Assembly: GCF_030704535.1 (NCBI RefSeq)
Contig: NC_081819.1
Span: 19,626,001-19,690,000 of the forward strand
Length of the DNA: 64,000 nucleotides
Direction: 5' to 3'
Source of the DNA: Vitis vinifera
Lineage: Eukaryota; Streptophyta; Magnoliopsida; Vitales; Vitaceae
Shown: piece by piece, positions 13,471-23,989 of the stretch
Position numbering within the stretch: the stretch's first letter is position 1
Layout of the letters: every line of letters starts with the position of its first letter
Program-made: the position numbers and the translations under genes
Notes under the pieces: generated by a model
Databases searched by the model: none
The model's input: only the letters and a program-made list of their open reading frames with translations
What the model was told of the DNA's origin: nothing

Positions 13471-13589
13471 GAACTCATTTTATAATGATTTTATGAAGTG
13501 TTTTTAATATTTTTAATACTTGAAAACTTTTATTATTCAAATGTTCGAAATACTAGAAATACTTTTTAAAATCATTTTCAAACACATTG
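13471..13589. mobile_element. Foldback MITE (Tourist-like)
   Basis: 119 bp foldback unit flanked by TAA (13468-13470, 13590-13592). Its ends are inverted repeats of the same family as the copies at 8.4-8.9 kb. Confidence 0.65.
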
Positions 13590-13943
13590 TAAATATATGT
13601 TTATTGAAGAATTAATTAATAAATGATTTTTAAAAAAATATTTAAAAATATATATTCTTTTATTAAAAGTATTTTACATAGAAACACTACTAAGCACGTT
13701 CAAAGTGTTTTCTTTGAGAGTGCTATTTGAAGGATGAACTATCAAGTGTTTTTCCAATAAATACTACAAATGATTTTTTTTTAATTTCTTAAAAGTACTT
13801 TCTAAATGCTGATAAATACTTTATTTTTCTTCAAAAATATTTTTTATGTTAAAAGTATGTTTTCTTCAAAAACATTTTTATTAAAAGTATTTTAAATAGA
13901 AATATTACCGCGAACATTAGAAGTGTTTTTTTTAAGAGTGTTA

Positions 13944-14062
13944 GAGTGTGTTTGACAATAATTTTATAAAGTATTTTTAGTATTTCTTATACTTAAACGA
14001 TAACATTTTTCAAGTGTAAAAAATACTAAAAACACTTCTTAAAATCACTATTAAATGCATTC
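13944..14062. mobile_element. Foldback MITE, first of an adjacent pair
   Basis: 119 bp unit starting GAGTGTGTTTGACAATAATT and ending AATCACTATTAAATGCATTC, flanked by TTA at 13941-13943 and 14063-14065. The right TTA is shared with the next unit. Confidence 0.75.
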
Positions 14063-14065
14063 TTA

Positions 14066-14184
14066 GAGTGTGTTTGACAGTAATTGTGAGAAGTGTTTTT
14101 AACATTTTTAATGATTGAAAAATAAATATTTTCAAGTATTAGAAAAACTAAAAACATTTCTAAGAATTATTGTCAAACGCACTC
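14066..14184. mobile_element. Foldback MITE, second of an adjacent pair
   Basis: 119 bp unit starting GAGTGTGTTTGACAGTAATT and ending AATTATTGTCAAACGCACTC, flanked by TTA at 14063-14065 and 14185-14187. It abuts the previous copy with one shared TTA. Confidence 0.75.
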
Positions 14185-15361
14185 TTATTCAGAGAATAAA
14201 TTATCTAGTGCTTCTCCAATAAATACTATAAATAATTTTTCATTTTTTTAAAGTGTGGGAGGTGAACCTTATGACAAATATGTTAAGGAACATAAATAAA
14301 GATCCATTTATATTTATAAGAGAAAAAAAAATACTTAAAAAAAATATAAATTAAAAACAAAAGTATATACCTTCTCATAACGAGAATGTATATAATCTTA
14401 TTTTGGTTTAGTCTGATATGGCTATGTTATTGAGAGTAGCACTTTTTTTTTTCTAACAACAATAAAAAATCTTTGACGCTTAGTTTCACCCAAGCTTCAA
14501 TTTGGTATTGGATAGATCACTTAGGTTCGAACTATATTTTCTATATATTTTCCCCAATTCCATTGCTACTACAGGCTTTACGCAATCGATCAAATCAACA
14601 TTTCATACAATCTTTCACAAAATTCTCAACTAATATTATCAATTAATCAAAATGGTTCATTATTAGATCATGGTATTTAATTCACCAAATACATTATTAT
14701 AATTTCTAAATTTTGGCAAAATACTTTATTTTTCTTCAAAAATGTTATTTATATTAAAAGTATATTTTCTAATAATACTATCAAACAAAATCCTACATCA
14801 CTTTGATGAAATCCACCATCAAAACAATCGTACTGAATTTAAGTTCTGAAAAAAAAAACAAAATATCAAAATTTAAGTAGTTAGATATAATTGAATGTAT
14901 ATCCATTGATTATTAAGAACAAAACCAAGAACTAGTATTCTCTAACAAATTTAGCTAGGGTTTAGAAGGGGCACATAACCCCCTGAAAAATAAAAAATTT
15001 ATCTTTTACAAAGCAACCAACAAGTTAAATATTGCTTTTTGGCTCACATTTGCCCCCTAAAAGCCCTCCTCCTCTCTTTCTAGCTCCGTCCCTGCCAATA
15101 CTACAACTTCCGAGCCCATAACAGGATGTCATACTGAACCAAGGCTCCAAAAGAATAACCTTGCAAACTACATTTGTTTATAACAAATTTAAGTTACATT
15201 TTCAATAGTATCACTATCATCATAAGACTTGTGTTAAGAAATACAACCACACTATTAGAGAGATGATTTCAAATTTGGCTGTGTAAAACAAGTATTTGTC
15301 AACATAAAACAAAACTTTGAATCACAAAAGTTTCAAGCCTTGATTTTGTAGTTTTAATTTC

Positions 15362-16653
15362 GAGTTTTGGGTCAAAATGACCAATTTTTTTAAAAAATTG
15401 TAATATCTAACCACTTTTTGAAACTTATGTTCAAATTGACCTCTTTGATGCCACGTAGGCGTCATGTCATTAAAAAATAATTTTTTTCGTCATTTTAGTT
15501 AAAGTCGCAATTCCAAGCGAAGCTTTAGTTAATTTTTGTTTAAATTTAAAATTTAATTAAAAATTATTAAATTACAATTTATAATTGAAATTTAAAAAAA
15601 TGTACTTAAATAATAAATTCTTTATATTTAAATTTAAAAATCTAGTATTACTTCAATAAACATAAATTGATAAATAGAAGATATTATAAATGAATTTTTT
15701 ATTTATTAATAAATTAATAATCTTAAAATAATAAACTTATATAACATATAAAATTGTATAATTCATTAATTTAAGATATTTAATTTGTTATTTTTTAAGA
15801 TATTACTTTATTTGTATTATGATAAGTTTATCTTTATTGAAATAATAATATATTTTTAAGTCGCAGTTTATAATTGAAATTTAAAAAATATACTTAAATA
15901 ATAAATTATTTATATTTAAACTTAAGAATCTAGTATTAGTTCAACAAACATAAATTAATAAATATAAGATATTATAAATGAATGTTTTATTTATTAATAA
16001 ATTAATAATCTTAAAATAATAAACTTATATAACATATAAATAATATATAAAATTGTATAATTTACTAATTTAAAATATTTAATTTGTTGTTTTTTAAAAT
16101 ATTAATTTATTTGTATTATGACAAATTTAACTTTATCGAAATAATAGTATACTCTTAAGCCGTAGTTGTCATATATAGATTTTTTTACAAAATTAGTTAA
16201 TGAAATTAATTACAAAAAGTCTACTACAGAATGTAATTTTTAATAGTTTAATTAAAGTTATAAAAAATATCTACTAAACATTAATATAGTGGAAAATAAA
16301 AAACATATATAATCTCACATGTCTTCATAAGGAGAGAACCTATGTATAACTAGATTTTTAAATTTAAATATAAATAATTTATTATTTAAGTATTTTTTTT
16401 ACATTTCAATTATAAATTATAATTTAATAATTTTTAATTAAAAAAAATTAACTAAAACCTCAGTTGGCAACTACAGTTTTAGTTCAAAAATAAAGCCGCA
16501 GTTGTCAACTGCGGCTTTAATTAAAATGACGATTTTTTTTTTTTTAATGATATGGTGTTTACGTGGTATCAAAGAGAGACCAATTTGAACATTAATTTTA
16601 AAAAGTGGTTAGATGTTACTATTTATTTAAAAAATGTGCCAGACCCAAAACTC
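15362..16653. mobile_element. Non-autonomous long-TIR DNA element
   Basis: The ends are long imperfect inverted repeats of about 140-150 bp. The left begins GAGTTTTGGGTC (15362) and the right ends GACCCAAAACTC (16653). Shared inner features include CTAACCACTTTT, TGTTCAAATTG, a CCACGT core and a CGTCATTTTA block. No coding sequence is present. The interior holds two ~289 bp tandem copies (starting about 15582 and 15871). A 27 bp perfect palindrome at 16492-16518 has AAAGCCGCAGTTG arms, and degraded copies of that motif recur inside. I could not settle the target duplication, so MULE-like is a guess. Confidence 0.65.
15582..16159. repeat. Two ~289 bp tandem copies inside the long-TIR element
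   Basis: Sequence beginning TAATTGAAATTTAAAAAA at 15582 recurs at 15871 and stays parallel for about 280 bp with few differences. Each copy ends near a GAAATAATA run and an AAGTCGCAG or AAGCCGTAG motif. Confidence 0.75.
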
Positions 16654-17500
16654 TTCGATTTGAAAAATATATCAAGGATTCACGGCCGGAAATCTCAGGA
16701 TGTGATTAGGCCTTTGAATATATGTCCTTTCACGTCACCTTCATAGTGCAATTTGACAGATGGGAGCAAGAATTTCAAAAGATGATGAGCCCTTTCAAAA
16801 TTTGAAATCAATTTTACGGGAAGATCGGAGATATGCCTTCCTCCCCTTTCAAACTTTGTACCCGGCCCTTTCCCACGTGGCTTTTGGGACTATGTAGGAA
16901 TCGGTTCACTCTTCTTTGCTATATCTCGATTTCGTGGTTGGATTAGCCAGCTGCCAGTCAAATATTCTTTTACTATGACATTTTATAGATTCAAGCATCA
17001 ATTAGCGATGATGATGAAGCATGAATCAGCCAATGATGGTTTTAGTTCCATGACTTGAAAGAGGTTGAATACATATTTCTATGTAAGGAAAATGATATGT
17101 TACCACACCCAACTTATACCTTAGATATTTAAGTGTATGATTTATTAGGTATATAATAATGTTGATTCTTGAAAATTGGACTGTCGAAAAATAATTTTGA
17201 GATGAGTATGTAAGGCGGGAAATAATTAGGTTTTGCTGTAAGCCTTGAGATGAGTTGTCCAAGCTTCATATGGGTGTATATAAGATGGATTAAGCCTAAA
17301 TGAATATGACCTCGAACACATAAAAAGGATTAGCTTGACCTTATTAATAATCAATTGATTTTCAAATAAGATAGTTATACCCTCAATTCTAATAAGCGGC
17401 ATGAGAATTAGTTTATGGGTTTAAATCGAACGAGACCCCATATTGGAAGAGAGATTGTTAGGTATATAACAATACTTCGGATGATTAGGTTTGAAGGTTT

Positions 17501-18003
17501 CAAGTTGGAAAAGATTTATATCGAAAGAGGAATTGGTAGATATGCAACAGTGGTCCGAATGGTTATACTAAAAGGGAGAAATGCGTAGATTGAATTAAAA
17601 TAAAAGGAAATGAAATTCAAGCATGAGAAATAAGGTCTAGGTACATAATAATAAGACTATTTATAAAATAATATGAGCTCTTTGGGTATGTGACTATTTC
17701 TTATTAGATGATATTTTTTTATAGGATATAATATATATAAGTAAACTATTTTTAATGTTTCCTTTTGTTACAGTGGACATACCTTTAATATAAAGATTAA
17801 TTGATTAAAATTGATGAAAATATTTTAAATTTATAAAACTATTTTTTCATATTTTTCAATTTGAAGAGTAAGTCATTTTTTATATAAATATTTTTTAATA
17901 TTTTTATTATTTATCTATGTATTTAAAAATAATGATTATTTTTATAATAAATAAAGGTTGAAGGTACTTTTAACGCAAATAAGTATTTTTTAGATTAGAA
18001 AAA
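17501..18003. other. Intergenic, nothing recognised
   Basis: AT-rich sequence between the duplicated block and the TRIM element. No gene or clear repeat is seen. Confidence 0.35.
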
Positions 18004-18400
18004 TGTAACGATCCGCACTGTAGATATTGTCCACGTCCTCACGGCTTTAAAACACGTCTACTTGGTTAAGAGTAGTCTCTACATATATAGCATCAGGAAC
18101 TTTTTCCCCTATCCGAAGTGGGACATCACAAACACCCCCCATGCAGACATAACGTTCTCGTTGTGTCACATGGGATTGTGGGACCAAATAGACGAAAACC
18201 TTTACGGAACCAAATAAATCCCATATTGAGGTTGAGGATCAGTTCTGATACCATTTGTAATGACTCACACTCAATCATATAGATATTCTTCGTTTTAGGC
18301 ATAAGAAAGTCCTCACGTTTTAAAACGTGTCTACTTGATTAAAAGAAGTTTCTACATATATAACGTCATAAACTTTTTCCCTTATCCATGACACATCACA
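18004..18400 (-). mobile_element. TRIM retroelement, complete
   Basis: A 397 bp miniature LTR retroelement in minus orientation. LTRs are 18004-18130 and 18256-18400, both running TGTAA...ACATCACA. On the minus strand the internal 125 bp begins next to a TGGTATCAGAAC primer-binding site complementary to initiator Met-tRNA (18252-18241) and ends with a GGGGGGTGTT purine tract beside the other LTR. Flanks are AAAAA on both sides (17999-18003, 18401-18405), a 5 bp target duplication, though a low-complexity one. It has no coding capacity. Confidence 0.85.
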
Positions 18401-18820
18401 AAAAATGTGAAAGGATTACTTTTTCGATATGGAAAGATTTCATCCTTATCCCTTAATATGATATGTTAGGGATCCCGACTCCAAGCTGTCGCCTAGATTG
18501 ACAAAGGGCAGTCTAGAAAAGTGACACCACTTGCGTGACGAAGGAGGCATGACATCACTACTCATGATATCATGACTATTCATGAAAATTTCGTAAGCCA
18601 TGATGTTTATAGTCTGATAACTAAGCCAAAGCAATACGACATACTTTGAAACAAGGACTTAATCGGGAGCTTCAGTTAGACTCTATTTCATTTTAATTTA
18701 CTTTATTATCATTATTTTTGGAAGCATTTGAAGTTTACCTCATATATAGTCAATGAACTGACAAATAAATCCGTCCTTATCTCGTGTGCTGAATTAATTA
18801 CCACCCACAACCTACTGCCT
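18401..18820. promoter_or_regulatory. Upstream region of the DLO-type gene
   Basis: About 420 bp between the TRIM element and the TATA box of the oxygenase gene. No clear cis-element or gene is recognised beyond AT-rich sequence. Confidence 0.35.
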
Positions 18821-18888
18821 CTATAAATTTATGGGCTCTTCCTCCTGAACAGGCCATCCCTCAGTACAAAGACATTTCTTGGGTAGCC
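18821..18888 (+). promoter_or_regulatory. TATA box and short leader of the DLO-type gene
   Basis: CTATAAATTT at 18821-18830 lies about 60 bp before the ATG at 18889. A start site near 18855 and a leader of about 35 nt are implied. Confidence 0.6.
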
Positions 18889-20192
18889 ATGGCCAATGCA
18901 AAGCTTCTGTTGTCTGACCTTGCATCCAGTATAGACTGTGTTCCTTCAAGATATGTTCGACCCGTGAACGACCGCCCAAACCTTGATGAGGTTCAGTCCT
19001 CATTGGATGGCTCCATTCCCCTCATCGACCTCCAAGACCTCCATGGTCCTAGCCGCTCCCATGTTATCAAGCAGATAGCTGAAGCCTGCCAGATTGATGG
19101 TTTTTTTCGGGTACATGTCGATATCTGTATTACTCTTGTATCTCTCCTTGCTTTGACATGATTCTTCTTGTTTTTGTTTCTCTCAAGGTCAAGAACCATG
19201 GAATACCGGAGAGTGTGATCCATGGCATGTTGAGCATAACAAAGGAGTTTTTCCATTTACCGGAAAGTGAAAGGTTGAAGAACTACTCCGACGACCCTTT
19301 GAAGACTATGAGACTCTCTACTAGTTTCAATGTGAAAACCGAGCAGGTGTCCAACTGGAGAGATTTCCTGAGACTCTATTGCTACCCTTTAGAGGATTAC
19401 ATTCAGGAATGGCCCTCCAACCCTCCATCTTTCAGGTATAACTTAATTTTCTAGCAGAGATGTGTAGTTATTGTAATTAGTATATGTACAAGTACTGATA
19501 AGATTCTTGTGTGGCCTTGTGGCCTTGCACAGAGAAGTTGTGGCCGAGTATTGCAAGGAGGCTAGAAAATTAGCATTACTACTGCTTGAAGCAATATCCG
19601 AAAGCTTAGGACTAGAGAGGAACCACATAGATAAGGCGCTGGGAAAGCACAGCCAGCAGATGGCCCTCAACTACTACCCACCTTGTCCTCAACCAGAGCT
19701 GACGTTTGGCTTACCTGGCCATGCTGATCCTAATGCCCTCACAATCCTCCTTCAAGACGATGTGCCCGGTTTGCAGGTGCTCAAAGATGGAAAATGGGTG
19801 GCCATCCACCCTATTCCAAATACTTTCATTGTCAACATTGGTGATCAAATCCAGGTGATGGAGACAAAAGTATTAACAAGACAATGTCACATTCTGATAT
19901 TACAGATCAACAATATCTGATTAATGATTAATCCACTGGATGTTTGCAGGTACTTAGCAATGATTGCTACAAGAGTGCGGTCCATAGGGCCGTGGTGAAC
20001 TGCCAGAAGGAGAGGATCTCCATTCCAACCTTTTATTGCCCATCACCAGATGCAGTTATAGGACCAGCTCCGGGACTGGTCGACCATGGTCATCCTGCCC
20101 TTTACAGGAAATTTACATACAGTGAGTACTTTGGGAAATTCTGGAACAGGGGCCTTGCTACTCAATCCTGCTTGGACATGTTCAAGACGTAG
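18889..20192 (+). CDS. DLO: 2-oxoglutarate/Fe(II) oxygenase, DMR6-like (DLO/salicylate hydroxylase type)
   Basis: Intact four-exon gene: 18889-19110, 19188-19435, 19533-19854 and 19950-20192, all GT/AG, giving 344 residues, the usual size. N-terminal DIOX_N region covers about residues 40-150, with KNHGIPE after the first intron. The catalytic double-stranded beta-helix keeps iron ligands H220, D222 (GHADPNAL) and H276 (SAVHRAVVN), and the 2-oxoglutarate-binding R286 and S288 (ERISIP). The NYYPPCPQPELT motif precedes the HxD. The stretches RLSTSFNV, NWRDFLRL and SLATxSCLD-like C-terminus match the DMR6/DLO group. In Arabidopsis that group hydroxylates salicylic acid at positions 3 or 5 in the cytosol and restrains immunity. 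Substrate here is inferred from family, and flavonoid substrates are possible. Without splicing the frame is broken by short introns of 77, 97 and 95 nt. Confidence 0.9.
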
Positions 20193-20242
20193 CCATTTAT
20201 CTGTAGCTTGGGAGTAATTGTAACAAGAACAACAACAAACTC

Positions 20243-20248
20243 AATAAA
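20243..20248 (+). terminator. Poly(A) signal of the DLO-type gene
   Basis: AATAAA lies 51 bp after the stop codon, after an ACAACAACAAAC stretch. Confidence 0.5.
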
Positions 20249-20663
20249 TTCGACAGATTCCTCCATGAAATTGTCGTATATGAAGCATTAATATGACTTG
20301 TTTATTATTGTATATTTGGTGGGTCGACTCATGAGTAGTTGACAGACCCAGATAAACAGATATTCAAGTATACTATTTAGTCTATTTACAGTGCTTTATG
20401 GCATGGACCACTCAGTCTGATCATGACTTGAGGGTGGGCGTGAATCACCCTGCTTGCACATGAGGTTGGTTTTGATTCCTTGTCTGCAAAACTCTAAAAA
20501 ATTTGGTGACCAGTCTAAAGCCCAGATTCATAGAGGTAAGTGGGCATGTGATTTAGACTTTTAGTGGCTGAATATTAAGGGGAACCGATTTGAAAATGAA
20601 AGGTTACTGCAGTATGATAATTGGGCCAGGAAAAACGTGCAGAAAAAATTAAAATATTTGATT

Positions 20664-20843
20664 TTTTTATTTAATTAAAAATAATTTATTGATACTAATC
20701 AATATAATTAAATTAAATTTATAATAATAATTTTTTTTAATTATATTGATTGATATCAATAAATTATTTTTTATAATAAAAAAAGTTAAACAATAAAGTT
20801 TTTTTAATTATATTAATTGATATTAATAAATTATTTTTAATTA
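20664..20843. repeat. Inverted repeat cluster, AT-rich
   Basis: A ~36 bp arm (about 20669-20704, around TTATTGATACTAATCAATATA) is followed after a ~30 bp spacer by its near-exact inverted copy (20735-20771). A third, diverged copy in the second orientation lies at 20803-20843. Confidence 0.6.
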
Positions 20844-21555
20844 AATATTATAACTTTTTTTATTATAAAAAACAAACATCATTAGAAAATGACATATTAT
20901 CACATAAAACATGTAACTAAACTTATATACCATTAAATAAATGTACAATAAAATTAAATACATATACAAAATAATAAAAAGACATGTATATTATAAAATA
21001 TTATATCTTATCGGATATGATATACATATCCTAAGATATTATTTATAATGAGATATGGTATTTTTGAATATTATATTTAATAACTATGGTATTATAAAGT
21101 AGTATATGTAATAAGATATGTTATGTTTATATTTAATTTATAAAATAAATTAAAAAATAAAATAAAATATATATTATTTTTTAATATTCGATATGTATTT
21201 AAAATAAAAATTATATTGCATTCCAATATTTGTTGTTAAAAAATATAAAATTTATCTTACATTTAACAATATTCATGATTAAAATATTTTAAAATTTATA
21301 AATAAAAAATATTTATATATATGTTATTCATTATTATTTTATAAACATTTTTAGTTCTTCTTTGTTAACCACAAATTTAATTTTAATCAAAAATTTTATT
21401 TTAAAAAAATTGATAAAAATAAATAAATTTATATATATAACTTAATATTACTATAAAAAGGACAATTAATATATATCATCATTTATTATTCCATATATAA
21501 TTGAAAATAGGATACGATAAGTGATAAGATACCTTATCTTATCTTAATACTAATT
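20844..21555. other. Very AT-rich intergenic sequence
   Basis: Low-complexity sequence rich in ATATAT and AATAAA runs, with a loose recurring motif such as TAAGATATTATATTTAATA. No gene is supported. Confidence 0.4.
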
Positions 21556-21559
21556 ATAC

Positions 21560-21873
21560 ATAGAATAAAATATATTATCTTTTTCTTTATCCTATCTTAT
21601 CTATACAATCAACCAAATTATATATAGAATAAAATATATTATCTTTTCCTTTATCCTATCTTATTTATACAATTAACCAAATATAACTTAAATGATTTGA
21701 CTATGGATGACAATAGGATGAACTTTGTTTTTTTAAAACTCACCAAATATAACTTAAAGGATTTGACTATGGATGACAATAGGATGAACTTTATTTTTTT
21801 AAAACTCACCAAATATAACTTAAAGGATTTGACTATGGATGACAATAGGATGAACTTTGTTTTTTTGAAACTC
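21560..21873. repeat. Two adjacent minisatellites (64 bp x2, 66 bp x3)
   Basis: A 64 bp unit with TAGAATAAAATATATTATCT starts at 21561 and 21625. A 66 bp unit starting ACCAAATATAACTTAAA occurs at 21676, 21742 and 21808 and is nearly identical each time. The 66 bp period is divisible by three, so repeat-bearing open frames appear on both strands; these are an arithmetic side-effect, not genes. Confidence 0.85.
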
Positions 21874-22112
21874 ACTCCACCATCTCTAATGAGATGAGTT
21901 TAAAATTAAAATAAATGGGTTAGGACGAGTTTTTTTTTTCTTATTTTTTTAAGCTAGGAGAAAAGTTTCTCTATATTCATCCCTTAATGTCAATCCATCT
22001 TTATCCACACCCAACTCGTCTCTACTATGCTATAATTAGTATCCATTTTTACTCTTAACAACCTTGAAGATGCAAAAATTCTTTTATGAGTAATTAAACT
22101 TTTATTCGTTTG

Positions 22113-22242
22113 TTTGGTGGATATTGAAGGGGATTTGGCAAAGGAGAAGGACTTGGCCTTTTCTTGGTTAGGAGGAGTTTGGTGGATATTGAAGGGGATT
22201 TGGCGAAGGAGAAGGACTTGCCCTTCTCTTGGTTGAGAGGAG
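22113..22242. repeat. 65 bp tandem duplication
   Basis: TTTGGTGGATATTGAAGGGG starts at 22113 and again at 22178, with a few substitutions between the two units. It produces an open frame with no recognisable domain. Confidence 0.75.
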
Positions 22243-23695
22243 TTATTTATAAGCTCCTTGATTATGAAACTTTCAAGAAACTGCTTTCTTTTCTTTCTTT
22301 TTTTTCTTTCTTTGCAGACTTTTTAGATTTTGGTAGAGTGAAAGTCCGCTCGAATGACATGTGACTTCCCATTGTTCTCATCTTGCAGCAACCTTTATGC
22401 ATTTTATGTAAGCCTTTTCAAGTGTGGGGTTTTCCTTGATCTACTTGAAGATGGTTCGATTTGGAGGTGGAACTCTCTTCCTGCTTTAGGAGATTTGTAG
22501 GCTTTTATAGGCTTCTTGTGTTGTCTAGTTGCAGAGACTTTTTAGAGGCTATCAAATTTTATAGGGGCTTTTCTAGACATTACTGACTTCAGGACAAACT
22601 CATGATGTTTGTCAAGATTAGGTAAATTAGTCATGTTGAGTGAAATGGCTAAAAGGTAGTGCTTTGAGATGCCCTTCTTCTCTCCTTCAACCTTTTTAAA
22701 TACTTTTAACAAAACTAATAATAATAATTATAATGACATCATAATTTGCAAACCAAGTATGACCAAATTAACTCAAACTATTCAAAAGATAAGTTATAAC
22801 CATAAGTATTGAAGAGCCCTAATGGAGATATATGAATGCTTTGTAGTTAGGAATGACAATAAGGTAGGTTTTTTCGAGTTACCGTCCAACTCCATCTCTA
22901 ATGGGAAGGATTTGAGATAAATATAATCAGGTTTTGAGGCTAATTTGGAAAGTTTGAGTATGATTTGTCCTGCTACTTCCCGATTATATATAATTTTAAA
23001 TAAAAAATTATTTTAATTGATTTTTTATTCAATTTTCAACTTTTTTAACATAGATAAAATATTACTTTTCATAAAAATAAAATAAATATTTATAACATTT
23101 TTTATTTATAAATTATATTTATTTTTATTTATTTTTTTTAAAAAAGGAAAAAGTAAAAAAAAAAAAATTAAACAAGATGAGATGAAACGAGTATGAAAAT
23201 TTCCTATACCCCTTACCTTACTTGTTTAATTATTTTTTTGGATGGAGATAGGAATAGACACAAATAAATGGAACGGGCTTGGGATAAGAGTGACCCATCA
23301 CAAACCATTTAACTATTAATTAATACATTTTTTTTAAAAGAAAAATTTAATAAATTGAGTCGACATCCTAACCTTTTCAATTAGATGTGCTACCATTCAA
23401 GGGTTGAATTAGTCAAAATGAATATTGTTACAAATTTAATGATCAAAATATCATTTTTGGATTGGAAAATATCAATATGGATGGAAATTTTTACAAAATA
23501 AAAAAAAAAAACATAAAAGTTGATTAAAAATATAAAAGTTTTGGATAGGGATTTAATATATAACAAAATAATTAATAACACATATTAAATTATATTTTTA
23601 TTTATTTATTTTTAAAATAGTTACTATGCAATGATATTATTATTAGACAATAAAAGAATGTGCAATGATTTCAATATCAAGAAAGGTAGTTTGTA
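22243..23695. other. Intergenic, nothing recognised
   Basis: AT-rich sequence. A GACAATA-GGTA-CCGTCCAACTCC-type dispersed motif near 22850-22920 resembles one at 63810-63960. No gene is supported. Confidence 0.35.
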
Positions 23696-23700
23696 TGATC

Positions 23701-23910
23701 TGTTGGAAAGTCAATCTTCCTAAATCTTCCATATTAAGAATAAATGATTTGTATATGTTAGTTTTCCTATTGTAATTCCTGACTTATAGATGGATAGTCT
23801 AGAATATGGTAAGCTGATTCCTGACTTGTAGAAAAAGATCTCAAACCTCCTTGTATAAATACACACTTCAACATCAATAATATTAATTAAGCCAATTCTT
23901 CTTCTTTTCA
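23701..23910 (+). repeat. 5' LTR of copia copy 1
   Basis: 210 bp with TG...CA ends, a TATAAATAC motif near 23854 and the Met-tRNA primer-binding site immediately after. Confidence 0.95.
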
Positions 23911-23989
23911 TGGTATCAGAGCAGGACTAAAATCCTGACTCATTGCTGCACTCTAATATCTCGTGTAACATCTCTTTTCTTCAATCATC

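Larger units (their letters stand above)
10290..17500 (+). repeat. Segmental duplication, copy B
   Basis: Second, same-orientation copy of the 4.2-9.96 kb block, longer because of later insertions: MITEs at 13.5-14.2 kb, the long-TIR element at 15.36-16.65 kb, and unmatched sequence at 16.66-17.0 kb. A (TA)n run lies at about 11158-11180. The open frames around 12819-13056 sit in the conserved sub-block but are not conserved as protein with copy A. Confidence 0.6.

Noticed and set aside
21651..21897. Repeat-protein ORFs on both strands (KFILLSSIVKSF and TMDDNRMNF units)
   Set aside because: They arise from a 66 bp tandem repeat, divisible by three; there is no other gene evidence.
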